Assembly (NCBI RefSeq): GCF_022482365.1
Contig: NZ_JAKVPE010000001.1
Location: forward strand, 1,922,001-1,986,000
Direction: 5' to 3'
DNA length: 64,000 nt
Source of the DNA: Limosilactobacillus sp.
GTDB lineage: Bacteria; Bacillota; Bacilli; Lactobacillales; Lactobacillaceae
Under the pieces are notes generated by a model. The model ran no database searches. It had not been told where the DNA came from and saw only the letters and a list, made by a program, of their open reading frames with translations. Below, piece after piece: positions 52,554 to 61,889 of this stretch (within the stretch, counting starts at the first letter, position 1; every line of letters starts with the position of its first letter). The position numbers and the translations under genes were made by a program.

Positions 52554-53894
52554 TTAAGCTAACGTTCCCATTGGGTCCCATGGCTTCAGGACGATTGGTT
52601 CCTGTTCCTGGGCCTTCTTTTGCTTGTCAGTCAGGTACTTCTTGTTGACGACGAGCTGGTAGACGTACTTGTCCATCCAGGCGTCGGACATCACGAAGTA
52701 GCCCTTGTGGCCAACCTTGTCACCCCAGGAGTTCTCGACCTTCCACTTGGTTGGCTTGCCATCGACCAGGTCAACCCCGGTGATGACCATCGCGTGGTCC
52801 ATCATGCTCTGGCCGTAGTCGAGGGCCTCGGCCTTGGTCATGTCGAGATCCACGTCGAAGAGGGCGCTGTAATCGTAGGTGTTCAGCGCCATGATCCCCA
52901 GCTTGGTCTCAGAGTACTTGACGACGTCGGAACCGAACCAAACGCTTTCGCCGTTCTTCAGCTGTTCAATCGCCAGCTGCTTGAACTCGTCCATCGGCAG
53001 GTTGAGGTGCTTGATCTGTCGGCCACCGACGACGTTGCCCAGCATGTCGATCGTGTAGGTCTTGTGGTACTTCTTGTCGGCGGTTGGGGCCTGGATGATC
53101 GAAACGTAGTCATCCAGGTTCCAGCCGACGTACTTCTTGAAGAATTTCTGTGGTGTCAGGTTGCTGTCGCGGTGGTACTCGTGATCCTTCTTCGTCCGGT
53201 ATTCGAAGTCGAAGGTCGTGACTGGTTCACCAAAAGCGTAGGCCAGCATCCGGTAGACCTCGTTCAGCAGCTCGCCACGCTTGGCGTCCAGGCGCTTTTC
53301 GCTGGCGTGATCCTCGTTGACCATCTTGCGCAGGATCACGGCGTCGTGACGAAGCTTGTTGTTCAAGACCTCGTCGATGCCCCGAGAGTTGGTGGCGTTA
53401 AAGGATTCCGGCATTGCGGACTTCGGCACCACCCCGTACTTTTCGATCAAAGCACACAGCATGTCCCACTGACCACCGTCGTTTTGCGGTGCCTCCATCA
53501 GCCAGGCCACCTTCCGGCTGTCGGTCGGCTTCTTGGCGGTCTTGATGACGTTTTCGTAGAAGTAGTTAGCCTTCTCGAACTTGTCCCAGAAGAATTGGTA
53601 GGACTGGGACAATTCAAAGTCATCCGGCAGGTTGAACTTGCTCTGCATGTCGTGACGCATCGTGTTCAATGCGGCAAACAACCAGCAGCGACCGGACTGC
53701 TTCTGATCGGCGACGTTCCCGGTCTTCAGGTCAATTGAGAAGTGGGGATCGTTGTCGGCAATCGAGTGCCAGTTGAAGCTGGCGTTGCGAACCCCGTTCT
53801 TAGTGACGGCGTTTTCGATTACTTGGCTGTCACGCCGGCCCTCATAGTCGGTGCGAAAACGATCGAGATCGTCCTTGGTGATTTTAAAAGTCAT
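52554..53894 (-). CDS. pepC: Aminopeptidase C (C1-family, bleomycin hydrolase type)
   Basis: 446 aa. The catalytic Cys lies in QKQSGRCWLFAALNTMR (about residue 70), His in DHAMVITGVDLV, Asn in KVENSWGDKVG. The length and the short C-terminus match intracellular PepC/PepE hexamers of lactic acid bacteria. It cleaves N-terminal residues from peptides imported by DtpT-type systems. RBS AAGGGGGC before the ATG at 53894. Confidence 0.94.
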   Translation of the reverse strand: MTFKITKDDLDRFRTDYEGRRDSQVIENAVTKNGVRNASFNWHSIADNDPHFSIDLKTGNVADQKQSGRCWLFAALNTMRHDMQSKFNLPDDFELSQSYQFFWDKFEKANYFYENVIKTAKKPTDSRKVAWLMEAPQNDGGQWDMLCALIEKYGVVPKSAMPESFNATNSRGIDEVLNNKLRHDAVILRKMVNEDHASEKRLDAKRGELLNEVYRMLAYAFGEPVTTFDFEYRTKKDHEYHRDSNLTPQKFFKKYVGWNLDDYVSIIQAPTADKKYHKTYTIDMLGNVVGGRQIKHLNLPMDEFKQLAIEQLKNGESVWFGSDVVKYSETKLGIMALNTYDYSALFDVDLDMTKAEALDYGQSMMDHAMVITGVDLVDGKPTKWKVENSWGDKVGHKGYFVMSDAWMDKYVYQLVVNKKYLTDKQKKAQEQEPIVLKPWDPMGTLA

Positions 53895-53959
53895 TAAAAA
53901 GCCCCCTTAGTATTCTTACCCTATATTATAGGCGAATTGTGACGGCGGGGGAAGATATA

Positions 53960-54125
53960 AGAAGGCGGTGGGACAGAACTCGCTTGCGAGTTCGTCTTCC
54001 CACCCCCGCGAGGCTGGCTAGGCGTTCCGGACGTTGATTTATCAACGTTCGGAATCCAGCCAGCTACCGCGCTATAGCATTTACTGCTATATAAAAGCAA
54101 AGAGATTGGGTTAATTCCCAACCTC
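53960..54125. repeat. Structured intergenic repeat-like element, about 165 bp
   Basis: Series of hairpins: GGTGGG/CCCACC enclosing GAACTCG-CTTG-CGAGTTC (53967-54004); GGCTGG/CCAGCC enclosing TTCCGGACGTTGAT/ATCAACGTTCGGAA (54012-54061); TATAGCA/TGCTATA (about 54073-54092); TTGGG/CCCAA (54107-54121), a terminator for the leftward rpiA when read on the minus strand. No ORF. I recall similar 'gggtgggaagacgaactcg' elements recurring between genes in Limosilactobacillus genomes; here only one copy is visible. Confidence 0.6.
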
Positions 54126-54141
54126 CTTATTTTCTTAAATT

Positions 54142-54825
54142 TTAACGAGCGTGCAGGACCTTAGGACCCTCGTCGGTGCCGACGATCACGTCGTTGACCC
54201 GGTTCAAGAACAGTCCCGTTTCAACAACGCCGACCATGTGGATCAGTTCATCCGCCAGTTCTGCTGGGTGGTCGATCTGGCCGAGGTGGAGGTCGATGAT
54301 GTAGTTATTTTCATCGGTCCGGTACTTCTGGTCGCCGTCCATCCGCCAGCTTGGCTTGTAGCCCTTCTTCTCGAGGCGGTTGAAGACGTGCTGGCTGCCG
54401 AATGGGATTACTTCGACCGGCAGCGGGAACTTGCCCAGCTTGTGGACCATCTTGCTTTGGTCGACGATCCACATTACCTTATCGGAAGCGTTGGCCACGA
54501 TCTTTTCCCAGAGCAGGGCGCCACCGCCACCCTTGATCCCCTGGAAGTCATCGCTGATTTCATCGGCGCCATCGATGGTCAGGTCGATGTGGTCGACCTC
54601 GTCCAGGTTCTTAATGGTGATGCCGAGGCTCTCTGCCTGCTTGGTGGTCCGGTTCGAGGTCGTTACCCCGATGATGTCGGTGATGTTGCCGGCTTGGACC
54701 TGCTTGCCAAGCTCGTCAACCATGTAGCGGACCGTGGAGCCGGTGCCGAGGCCGACGATCATGCCGGACTTGATGTACTTAACGGATTCCTGCCCCGTCT
54801 GTGCCTTTAATTCGTCTTGGTTCAT
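54142..54825 (-). CDS. rpiA: Ribose-5-phosphate isomerase A
   Basis: 227 aa, typical length. It has [18 protein letters not shown] (phosphate loop), [25 protein letters not shown] with the catalytic Asp, and [14 protein letters not shown]. It interconverts ribose-5-P and ribulose-5-P, linking pentose use and nucleotide synthesis. RBS AAGGAGGAA. The GNAT gene 17 bp upstream is probably cotranscribed. Confidence 0.96.
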   Translation of the reverse strand: MNQDELKAQTGQESVKYIKSGMIVGLGTGSTVRYMVDELGKQVQAGNITDIIGVTTSNRTTKQAESLGITIKNLDEVDHIDLTIDGADEISDDFQGIKGGGGALLWEKIVANASDKVMWIVDQSKMVHKLGKFPLPVEVIPFGSQHVFNRLEKKGYKPSWRMDGDQKYRTDENNYIIDLHLGQIDHPAELADELIHMVGVVETGLFLNRVNDVIVGTDEGPKVLHAR

Positions 54826-54841
54826 TGGAAATTCCTCCTTA

Positions 54842-55132
54842 TTAAAACCGATCTTCTGGTAATAGCAAATGTTGATACTCCGGATGCTGCTTGAACTGCT
54901 GGGTCACGTATGGGCACATCAGCTTGACGGTCCAGCCCTGGTCGGTGGCGTAGTCAATAAAACGTTTTACGAGCGACACAACCACCCCTTGTCCACGAAA
55001 ATCAGGGTGGACAAAGACCCGTTCGGCGACGACCCGGTCGGAATAGCCCTGGACGGCGGGAAATGAAATCTCGCCGACGAACTGCTGGCCGTCACTAGCA
55101 ACAATGCGGTGATCCTCAATTTGGTATTGCAT
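54842..55132 (-). CDS. GNAT family N-acetyltransferase (short YidJ/YjdJ type)
   Basis: 96 aa from the ATG at 55132 ([10 protein letters not shown]); an ATG five codons upstream (55147) with GAGGG nearby is equally possible. The acetyl-CoA pyrophosphate loop reads [15 protein letters not shown], preceded by strand VVAERVFV. It then carries [17 protein letters not shown], typical of the short DUF/GNAT-like class. Acceptor unknown. Stands before rpiA. Confidence 0.87.
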   Translation of the reverse strand: MQYQIEDHRIVASDGQQFVGEISFPAVQGYSDRVVAERVFVHPDFRGQGVVVSLVKRFIDYATDQGWTVKLMCPYVTQQFKQHPEYQHLLLPEDRF

Positions 55133-55265
55133 CGTGATCACTTCCATTCACCCTCAATTTTCCGTAAAGTAATCTTTAAAGTCAAGGCTTAGTGATACCA
55201 ATCGCAATAATTCTATCCTATAATGTTATGATAGTATATTGACTATTGTTAAATGGAGTGATTAG

Positions 55266-55802
55266 ATGAAACGCGGATTTGAAGTGGTTTCCACCAAGCG
55301 CGACCAGGGGATCAACCTGCCGAAACGACAGACGGAAAACGCCGCGGGCTACGACTTTGAAGCGGCACAAGACTTTACCCTGCCATCAATTTGGAAGGGT
55401 AATTTTATCAAGGCCCTGTGGACAATTCACCAGCAGAAAAAGCTGACCGACACTGACTTCACGGCAGCCGACGCCAGCCTGAAGCCCTACCTGGTGCCAA
55501 CGGGAATCAAGGCCTACATGCAGCCGGACGAATTCCTCTTGCTGGCAGACCGGTCTAGCGGCCCACTGAAGCGGCGGCTGGTTTTGCCAAACGGGGTTGG
55601 AATTGTCGATGCCGATTACTACAACAACGCCGGCAACGAGGGGGAGATTTTCTTCCAGCTGATCAACTACGGTCTGCGTGACTACCACGTTAAGAAGGGC
55701 GAGCGGATCGGTCAGGGGATTTTTATTCCTTACTTGCGGGCCGACAACGAGGACCAGCCAACGGCCCAGCGAACCGGTGGCTTTGGTTCGACTAAGAAGT
55801 AG
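55266..55802 (+). CDS. dut: dUTP diphosphatase
   Basis: 178 aa. dUTPase motifs in order: [12 protein letters not shown] (I), [17 protein letters not shown] (II), [11 protein letters not shown] and GEIFFQL (III), [14 protein letters not shown] (IV), [10 protein letters not shown] (V, C-terminal P-loop-like). There is a roughly 35-residue insert after motif I ([20 protein letters not shown]), as seen in lactobacillal homologues. It removes dUTP and makes dUMP. RBS TGGAGTG. radA follows 11 bp later. Confidence 0.93.
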   Translation: MKRGFEVVSTKRDQGINLPKRQTENAAGYDFEAAQDFTLPSIWKGNFIKALWTIHQQKKLTDTDFTAADASLKPYLVPTGIKAYMQPDEFLLLADRSSGPLKRRLVLPNGVGIVDADYYNNAGNEGEIFFQLINYGLRDYHVKKGERIGQGIFIPYLRADNEDQPTAQRTGGFGSTKK

Positions 55803-55813
55803 GGGGTGCTGAA

Positions 55814-57190
55814 ATGGCCAAGGTGAGAACACAGTACGTTTGCCAAAACTGCGGCTACAATTCGCCGCGTTACCTCGGCCGGTGCCCCAACTGTGGCCAG
55901 TGGAACACCTTCGTCGAGGAACAGGTGCAGAGCGCAAGCGCCAGCAGTGCCAAGGCGAAGACGACCACGCTGACCGGCCTGGTGTCCAAGCCACAAAAGA
56001 TCAGTGAGATCGATAGCAAGCAGACGCCGCGGGTCAAGACCCGACTGAACGAACTCAACCGGGTCCTCGGCGGCGGGATCGTGCCCGGCTCATTGATTCT
56101 GATCGGTGGGGACCCCGGGATCGGGAAGTCGACTTTGCTCCTCCAGGTGTCCGGCCAGCTGAGCGACGAGCATCACCGGGTGCTCTACGTTTCCGGTGAA
56201 GAGTCCGGCACCCAAATCAAGATGCGGGCGGAGCGACTCGGCGTTTCCGGCGACGACTTCTATGTATACCCGGAGACCAACATGGACAGCATTCGCGACA
56301 CGATCCGGGACCTCAAGCCCGAATACGTGGTGATCGATTCGGTTCAGACGATGCAGGCCACCGACGTCAGCTCGGCGATCGGCAGCGTCTCCCAGATTCG
56401 CGAGGTCACGGCCCAGCTGATGCAGATTGCCAAGAGTAACAACATCACGATCTTCGTCGTCGGCCACGTCACCAAGGGCGGGGCGCTGGCCGGGCCGAAG
56501 ATTCTGGAGCACATGGTCGACACGGTTCTCTACTTTGAAGGGGACCTTCACCACACCTACCGGATTCTGCGCTCGGTCAAGAACCGGTTTGGCTCGACCA
56601 ACGAGCTGGGGATCTTCGAGATGCACACCAACGGGCTGACCGAGGTCAAGAATCCCTCGGAGATCTTCTTAGAGGAACGGCTCCAGGACGCCACCGGCTC
56701 GGCGGTGGTCGTTTCACTGGAGGGGACCCGGCCGATCCTGGTCGAAATCCAGGCCCTGGTCACGCCGACGGTCTACGGCAACGCCCAGCGGACCGCCACC
56801 GGGTTGAGCCGCAACCGGGTTTCGCTGATCATGGCGGTCCTGGAGAAGCGGGCCAACCTGATGCTGCAGAACCAGGACGCCTACCTGAAGGCCGCGGGTG
56901 GGGTTAAGCTGGATGAACCGGCGATCGATCTGGCGATTGCCGTCAGCATCGCCTCCAGCTACCGCGATAAGGGGACCCGGCCGAGCGATGCCTTTGTCGG
57001 TGAGGTTGGCCTGACCGGTGAAATCCGGCGGGTCAACCGGATCGAGCAGCGGGTAGCCGAGGCCCAGAAGCTGGGCTTTGAGCGAATCTTCGTGCCGAAG
57101 AACAACCTCAAGGGCTGGAAAGTGCCGACCGGCATTCAGGTAATCGGGGTGACGACGTTGAAGGAGGCGTTGCACCTGGCACTGGCCTAG
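55814..57190 (+). CDS. radA: DNA repair protein RadA
   Basis: 458 aa. N-terminal zinc finger [19 protein letters not shown], Walker [18 protein letters not shown], the RadA signature [13 protein letters not shown], and a C-terminal Lon-like domain ([18 protein letters not shown]). It acts in branch migration and recombination intermediate processing. RBS GGGGGTG; standard position between dut and yacL. Confidence 0.96.
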   Translation: MAKVRTQYVCQNCGYNSPRYLGRCPNCGQWNTFVEEQVQSASASSAKAKTTTLTGLVSKPQKISEIDSKQTPRVKTRLNELNRVLGGGIVPGSLILIGGDPGIGKSTLLLQVSGQLSDEHHRVLYVSGEESGTQIKMRAERLGVSGDDFYVYPETNMDSIRDTIRDLKPEYVVIDSVQTMQATDVSSAIGSVSQIREVTAQLMQIAKSNNITIFVVGHVTKGGALAGPKILEHMVDTVLYFEGDLHHTYRILRSVKNRFGSTNELGIFEMHTNGLTEVKNPSEIFLEERLQDATGSAVVVSLEGTRPILVEIQALVTPTVYGNAQRTATGLSRNRVSLIMAVLEKRANLMLQNQDAYLKAAGGVKLDEPAIDLAIAVSIASSYRDKGTRPSDAFVGEVGLTGEIRRVNRIEQRVAEAQKLGFERIFVPKNNLKGWKVPTGIQVIGVTTLKEALHLALA

Positions 57191-57229
57191 GAAAGGGCCA
57201 AATCAAATTTCAAAGGAAGGGGATACGAT

Positions 57230-58396
57230 ATGGACAAAAAACCACGTCGAATTTTGACGTTGATCTACGTCGTCGTGGGGGCCACGATTGGCTTCTACTA
57301 CATGCCACTGATCTGGGATGTTCTCAACTGGCACATTGCCGAATCATTATTAGCAATTATTGATATTATTCTTGGTGCACTTGTTTTCTGGCTGCTGGCG
57401 ATTCCGCTGGTGACGCCGACTTTAAAGGCAATCCACCGGGTTGAGACCACATTGACCAGCAAGAACCCACTGTACCTATTATCGGGAGCACTGCTGACGA
57501 TTATCGGGCTGGTGCTGGCAATCCTGATCTCGATTCCATTGTGGCGGACCCGGATCCCGGTCATCAATAACATCCTGCCGATCCTGTTGATGATCATCTT
57601 CAGCTACTTTGGCTTCCGGATCGGGACCACGCGGCTGGACGACTGGCGCAAGCTGATCCTGCGGCGGAACCAAAAGGAACGGGACGGCGAGGTCCTTGAA
57701 CGTCAGGATCCCAATTACCACCATTACAAGATCCTGGATACCAACATCCTGATCGATGGTCGGATTTATGACCTGGTCAAGACCGGTTTTCTGGAAGGAA
57801 CGCTATTGGTACCGAACTTCGTGCTCTACGAACTGCAGTACATTGCCGACTCCGGCGAGAGCATCAAGCGGGTTCGGGGCCGGCGCGGCCTGGATATCTT
57901 AAATAAGCTGCGCAGTGAGAAGATCGTGCCGATTGAGATGTACGAGGGCGACTTCGAGGACATCCCTGAGGTCGATAGCAAATTGATTGCCCTGGCCAAG
58001 AAGGTACATGGGGCGATCGTTACCAACGACTACAACCTTAACAAGGTGATCCAGTTCCAAAACGTCGACGTCTTAAACATCAACAACCTAGCCAAGTCGC
58101 TGCGTCCCCGGGTCATCCCGGGCGAGACGATGCGGGTGGTCGTCGTCAAGAAGGGGACAGAGCGCCAGCAAGGGGTGGCTTACCTGGACGACGGCACCAT
58201 GGTGGTGGTCGAGGACGGCCGCTACTTCATGAACAAGCCGATTGACGTCGAGGTCACCTCGGCCCTGCAAACGGACGCGGGCCGGATGATCTTCGCCCGG
58301 CCGCTGCATTCGCAAAAAGGGATCGGCGACCAGAGCGGCAAGGATACTGCCAAGCCGTCAAATTCAAACAAGAACAATCAAAAGAAGCAGAAGTAA
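57230..58396 (+). CDS. yacL: PIN/TRAM domain membrane protein YacL
   Basis: 388 aa. Four N-terminal membrane segments (residues about 8-26, 35-60, 83-105, 112-130). A cytosolic PIN nuclease domain follows, with acid residues in ILDTNILIDGRIYDL, then SKLIALAKKVHGAIVTNDYN, then a TRAM RNA-binding domain (VIPGETMRVVVVKKGTERQQ). Conserved next to radA in Firmicutes. The RNA target is unknown. Lys/Asn-rich tail. Confidence 0.92.
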   Translation: MDKKPRRILTLIYVVVGATIGFYYMPLIWDVLNWHIAESLLAIIDIILGALVFWLLAIPLVTPTLKAIHRVETTLTSKNPLYLLSGALLTIIGLVLAILISIPLWRTRIPVINNILPILLMIIFSYFGFRIGTTRLDDWRKLILRRNQKERDGEVLERQDPNYHHYKILDTNILIDGRIYDLVKTGFLEGTLLVPNFVLYELQYIADSGESIKRVRGRRGLDILNKLRSEKIVPIEMYEGDFEDIPEVDSKLIALAKKVHGAIVTNDYNLNKVIQFQNVDVLNINNLAKSLRPRVIPGETMRVVVVKKGTERQQGVAYLDDGTMVVVEDGRYFMNKPIDVEVTSALQTDAGRMIFARPLHSQKGIGDQSGKDTAKPSNSNKNNQKKQK

Positions 58397-58403
58397 AGAA
58401 AAA

Positions 58404-58440
58404 GGCCCCGCAGCGTGACAAGCGTTGCGGGGCCCTTCAT
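58404..58440 (+). terminator. Terminator after yacL
   Basis: GGCCCCGCAGCG and CGTTGCGGGGCC (one wobble) around TGACAAG; the tail overlaps the left 16-bp repeat. Confidence 0.75.
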
Positions 58441-58595
58441 TTGCACTCTAATGAAAACATGCAAAAGAATCGCGGGGCTAGTGTCTAACGCAGCGGAGCA
58501 AGTCTATTTGACTACGGACAAAAGCCGACGCCTTCAGTGCCGACTCCCGTCCTAGGTTAGCCATACGCCCCGCTTTTGATTCATTTGTACTCTAA
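58436..58595. repeat. Structured 128-bp element flanked by 16-bp direct repeats (MITE-like)
   Basis: TTCATTTGCACTCTAA (58436-58451) and TTCATTTGTACTCTAA (58580-58595) differ at one base. The 128 bp between them fold by long-range pairing: AATCGCGGGGC and GTCTAAC (from about 58472) with GTTAG and GCCCCGCTTTTGATT (to 58580), enclosing smaller stems. No ORF. It is a non-coding mobile or repeated element, or a small structured RNA. Confidence 0.55.
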
Positions 58596-58600
58596 ATACA

Positions 58601-58636
58601 AAAAAGACGGCCTGGGATTAAGCCGCCTTTTTTGTA
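58601..58636 (+). terminator. Second terminator downstream of yacL region
   Basis: AAAAAAGACGGC and GCCGCCTTTTTT around TGGGATTAA; symmetrical A/T flanks. Confidence 0.85.
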
Positions 58637-58734
58637 ATAGGGAGTATTACGAAAATCTTGGGGGAGATCTCGTAATGATTATTTTTTCGGTTACTATTGG
58701 GAGGAGTAATTGAAAAATAATAGGTTTCATTGAT

Positions 58735-58757
58735 GTAGTAAAGTTCTTCTTTACTAC
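58735..58757. promoter_or_regulatory. Perfect 9-bp inverted repeat upstream of cysS
   Basis: GTAGTAAAG-TTCTT-CTTTACTAC, ending 7 bp before a TATACT box (58764-58769). Candidate operator or RNA hairpin. No T-box elements are present in this cysS leader. Confidence 0.45.
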
Positions 58758-58791
58758 GGTTCTTATACTATCAGGAGAATGTGAAGAAATT

Positions 58792-58866
58792 ATGATCAAA
58801 GTCTTAAAGAAGTTTACAGTCGCCGATTTTCCTAATCTGATAGGTGCTCGCGGCGGTTTGTGGTAA
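58792..58866 (+). CDS. Possible 24-aa small ORF upstream of cysS
   Basis: ATG at 58792 to TAA 58864-58866. The product starts MIKVLKKFTVADF and ends ARGGLW, a basic, amphipathic-looking head. The RBS is poor (GAAGAAA close, AGGAG 15 nt away). It lies 36 bp before cysS. It may be chance; recorded because small leader or signal peptides are missed by annotation. Confidence 0.25.
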   Translation: MIKVLKKFTVADFPNLIGARGGLW

Positions 58867-58902
58867 GATGAAAGGAGTAAATTTAAGTGAGGAGCGGATC
58901 AC

Positions 58903-60315
58903 ATGCTGACAATTTATAACACGTTAACGAGAAAAAAGGAAGAATTCAAGCCACTGCATCCAGGCGTAGTTAACATGTATGTCTGTGGTCCGACGGTGTA
59001 CAACTATATCCACATCGGCAATGCCCGCTCGGCGATCGCCTTTGACACGGTGCGGCGTTATCTGGAATTCAAGGGTTACAAGGTTAATTACGTCTCCAAC
59101 TTCACCGACGTGGATGACAAGATGATCAAGGCCGCCCACGAGCAGGGAATCACGGTTCCCCAGCTAGCCGACAAGTACATCCAGGCCTTCATGGAGGACA
59201 CCAAGGCAATCAATATTGAACCGGCCACCCTCCACCCGCGGGCCACTGAAAATATTGAAGACATCGTCAAATTCATTGCTGACCTGGTCGAGAAGGGCTA
59301 TGCCTACGCAAAGGACGGGGACGTTTACTACCGGGCCCGTAAATTCAAACACTACGGCCAGCTGTCCGGCCAGTCAATCGACGACCTGGAAGTCGGGGCC
59401 AGCGAGCACGTCAGCGCCGATGAGGTTGACAAGAAGGAGGACCCGATGGACTTCGCCCTCTGGAAGGCTGCCAAGCCGGGTGAAATCAGTTGGAACTCAC
59501 CGTGGGGCAAGGGTCGTCCCGGCTGGCACATCGAGTGCTCTGTGATGTCGACCAAGTACCTGGGTAAGACGCTCGACATTCACGCCGGGGGTCAGGACCT
59601 CGAGTTCCCGCACCACGAAAACGAAATTGCCCAAAGTGAGGCTGAGACCGGGCAGAAGTTCGTGCGCTACTGGATGCACAACGGCTTCGTGACGATCGGC
59701 AAGGACAACGAGAAGATGAGCAAGTCCCTGCACAACTTCATCACCGTCCACGACATTATTAAGGAAGTCGATCCCCAGGTACTGCGTTTCTTCATGGCGA
59801 CCACCCAGTACCGGCGGCCAATCCAATACAGCAAGGCCAACCTGGTTGACGCCCAAAACAACCTGGATCACATTCAGACCGCCTACGACAACCTGACCTA
59901 CCGGCAAAAGGACGCTTTAGCCGGTGGCGATGACCAGGTTGAGGCGCAACTGGCGGACTTCAAGCACCGCTTCATCACGGCTATGGATGACGACATCAAC
60001 GTCCAAAACGGGATCGCGGTGGTCTACGAGCTGGTCAAGGCAGCCAACGTTTACGCCCAACAGGAGACTGTTCACCAGGATGCCCTGGCGGCCTACAAGG
60101 CGACTTTGCAAGAGTTGCTGAGCATCTTCGGGGTCGAACTGACGGCCAGCGACAACCAAATCGATGACGAGCAGATCAAGCAGCTGATCGAGGAGCGCAA
60201 CCAGGCCCGCAAGAATCGCGACTTTGCCCGCAGCGACCAAATCAGAGACGATCTTAAAAAACAGGGAATCATCCTGGAGGACACGCCCCAGGGGACCCGT
60301 TACAAGAAGGAGTAA
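58903..60315 (+). CDS. cysS: Cysteinyl-tRNA synthetase
   Basis: 470 aa class I synthetase. N-terminal zinc Cys in [19 protein letters not shown], which also carries the HIGN motif. Zinc ligands recur in WHIECSVMS and [15 protein letters not shown]. The KMSKSLHNF loop (about residue 269) follows. It charges tRNA-Cys, the signal read by the attenuator at 8.2 kb. RBS GAGGAG. mrnC follows in 10 bp. Confidence 0.96.
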   Translation: MLTIYNTLTRKKEEFKPLHPGVVNMYVCGPTVYNYIHIGNARSAIAFDTVRRYLEFKGYKVNYVSNFTDVDDKMIKAAHEQGITVPQLADKYIQAFMEDTKAINIEPATLHPRATENIEDIVKFIADLVEKGYAYAKDGDVYYRARKFKHYGQLSGQSIDDLEVGASEHVSADEVDKKEDPMDFALWKAAKPGEISWNSPWGKGRPGWHIECSVMSTKYLGKTLDIHAGGQDLEFPHHENEIAQSEAETGQKFVRYWMHNGFVTIGKDNEKMSKSLHNFITVHDIIKEVDPQVLRFFMATTQYRRPIQYSKANLVDAQNNLDHIQTAYDNLTYRQKDALAGGDDQVEAQLADFKHRFITAMDDDINVQNGIAVVYELVKAANVYAQQETVHQDALAAYKATLQELLSIFGVELTASDNQIDDEQIKQLIEERNQARKNRDFARSDQIRDDLKKQGIILEDTPQGTRYKKE

Positions 60316-60325
60316 TCAGCACTTA

Positions 60326-60739
60326 ATGGAAACAGCAGACTATCAACAGCTAAACGGCATCGCCCTGGCCTACCTGGGGGATGCGGTCTACGAAGTATTT
60401 ATTCGCCAGCACCTCTTGAGCCAGGGCCTTAGCAAGCCCACCAAGTTGCAGCACCTGGCAACCCACTACGTTTCGGCCAAGGCCCAGGCGGCCCTGATCG
60501 ATCTGATGAAGGAAGACGATTTGTTAAACGAGACGGAGTGGGCCTACTTCAAGCGCGGCCGCAACGCCAACAGTCATACCCACGCCAAGCACACCGCGGT
60601 CCTGACCTACCGGATGTCGACGGGCTTTGAGGCCTTGATGGGCTACCTGCAGCTATCGGGGCAGCAGGAACGGCTGCAGGAACTAGCAGAATGGTGCATT
60701 CAACAAGTGGAAGCGGGGCGGACGAAGCATGAAGACTGA
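60326..60739 (+). CDS. mrnC: Mini-ribonuclease III
   Basis: 137 aa from the ATG at 60326 (RBS AAGGAG at the end of cysS). RNase III catalytic core without dsRNA-binding domain: [19 protein letters not shown] with the key Asp, and [20 protein letters not shown]. It matures 23S rRNA. It overlaps rlmB by 11 bp. Confidence 0.95.
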   Translation: METADYQQLNGIALAYLGDAVYEVFIRQHLLSQGLSKPTKLQHLATHYVSAKAQAALIDLMKEDDLLNETEWAYFKRGRNANSHTHAKHTAVLTYRMSTGFEALMGYLQLSGQQERLQELAEWCIQQVEAGRTKHED

Positions 60740-61478
60740 GAATACCGATTTTATTATTGGCCGGCACCCGGCCGTGATGGCACTGAAGTCGGACCAGGAG
60801 ATCAATAAGGTCTTCATCCAGTCCGGACTAAAGGCGGACGCCATCGCCCAGATCGTCAAGCTGGCGAAGGAACGCCACCTGGTGATTTCAAACGTGCCAA
60901 AGACCAAGCTGGACAACATGACCGACCACCAGAATCACCAGGGGGTGGCCCTGGCGGTGGCGGCCTACCAGTACGCGACGATTGACGACCTCTTTGCCAA
61001 CGCCGAAAAGCACGGAGAGGACCCGTTCTTCCTGATCTTAGACGAGCTGGAGGATCCGCACAATCTCGGCTCCATCATCCGGACGGCAGACGCGGCCGGG
61101 GTTCACGGGATTATTATCCCGCGGCGCCGAGCGGTTGGCCTGACCTCGGTTGTGGCCAAGACCTCGACGGGGGCGATCGAACACGTTCCGGTGGCCCGGG
61201 TGACCAACCTGGTCCAGACCGCCAAGGAATTACAGGACCGCGGCGTCTGGCTTTTCGGCACCGATATGAAGGGCAAGGATTACCGGACCTGGGATGCCCA
61301 CGGTGCCGTGGCACTGGTGATTGGTAACGAGGGGCGGGGGATCTCGCCCCTTCTGAAGAAGACCTGTGACGAGATGCTGACGATTCCGATGATTGGCCAC
61401 GTCCAGAGCTTGAACGCCAGCGTGGCAGCCAGCCTTCTGATTTACCAGGGCTTTAACTCACGGCACCCATTGAAATAG
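60729..61478 (+). CDS. rlmB: 23S rRNA 2'-O-methyltransferase RlmB/TrmH family
   Basis: 249 aa. An N-terminal L30e-like substrate-binding part ([20 protein letters not shown]) precedes the SpoU/SPOUT knot. Motif 1 is [20 protein letters not shown], motif 2 [16 protein letters not shown], motif 3 [20 protein letters not shown]. It methylates a ribose in 23S rRNA (G2251 in E. coli). Translationally coupled to mrnC. Confidence 0.95.
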   Translation: MKTENTDFIIGRHPAVMALKSDQEINKVFIQSGLKADAIAQIVKLAKERHLVISNVPKTKLDNMTDHQNHQGVALAVAAYQYATIDDLFANAEKHGEDPFFLILDELEDPHNLGSIIRTADAAGVHGIIIPRRRAVGLTSVVAKTSTGAIEHVPVARVTNLVQTAKELQDRGVWLFGTDMKGKDYRTWDAHGAVALVIGNEGRGISPLLKKTCDEMLTIPMIGHVQSLNASVAASLLIYQGFNSRHPLK

Positions 61479-61486
61479 CAACGAAC

Positions 61487-61511
61487 GGTCGGCAAATGCG
61501 CCGGCCTTTTT
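61487..61511 (+). terminator. Terminator after rlmB
   Basis: GGTCGGC (61487-61493) and GCCGGCC (61500-61506) plus T tract. The remaining gap to sigH (to 61849) holds a cre-like TGTGAGCGCTTTCG (61528-61541), a TTGACA near 61718, and a small ORF described separately. Confidence 0.8.
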
Positions 61512-61730
61512 CTTTTGCTGACACAATTGTGAGCGCTTTCGCTTATCGCACTTTAGTAAAATTAGGTAAAAGAACATTTTTCTTTATTTTGTTAAGCAAA
61601 TGGGGCCGGGCAGGCGGCCGGTGGGTTCTTACCGTTCGATTAGCAGTTCCAAAAGTTGATGCGTCACTATGTATCGTTTGGCGACACTTTGCTAAATTAG
61701 TACCAGAGCCGTAAATTTGACAAAGAGCTT

Positions 61731-61889
61731 ATGAGGGTTTCCGGGGGGAACATTGAATTTGGTAACTCAGCCAAATTAGCCAGGGTGATGGCTGAACCTG
61801 ACAAGGGAGTTAAGATTATGACGGTATCGAATATTAAAGGGAGGGGGCAATGCAAATGCTGCACTGCACCAAACAATACGATTACTTAG
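61731..61889 (+). CDS. Possible 52-aa small ORF overlapping the sigH start
   Basis: ATG at 61731 to TAG 61887-61889, reading MRVSGGNIEFGNSAKLARVM and then AEPDKGVKI..., ending in a Cys-rich tail. It overlaps the first 40 nt of sigH in another frame. RBS weak (AAAGAG). Not recognised. If translated, it would couple ribosome traffic to sigH initiation. Confidence 0.3.
   Translation: MRVSGGNIEFGNSAKLARVMAEPDKGVKIMTVSNIKGRGQCKCCTAPNNTIT

Noticed and set aside
52620-53738. Long open frame of 372 codons antisense to pepC
   Set aside because: Shadow frame of a GC-rich gene; val/leu/asp-rich product without domain logic, and pepC on the other strand has all catalytic motifs.
58637-58902. T-box riboswitch for cysS
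   Set aside because: No T-box consensus (TGGNACCGCG-like), no specifier loop and no terminator directly before the gene.
58869-58910. 13-codon frame ending ...ITC overlapping the cysS ATG
   Set aside because: No RBS of its own; too short to distinguish from chance despite the Cys codon.
61496-61714. 72-codon frame in the rlmB-sigH gap
   Set aside because: Starts inside the terminator stem of rlmB, no RBS, composition not protein-like.
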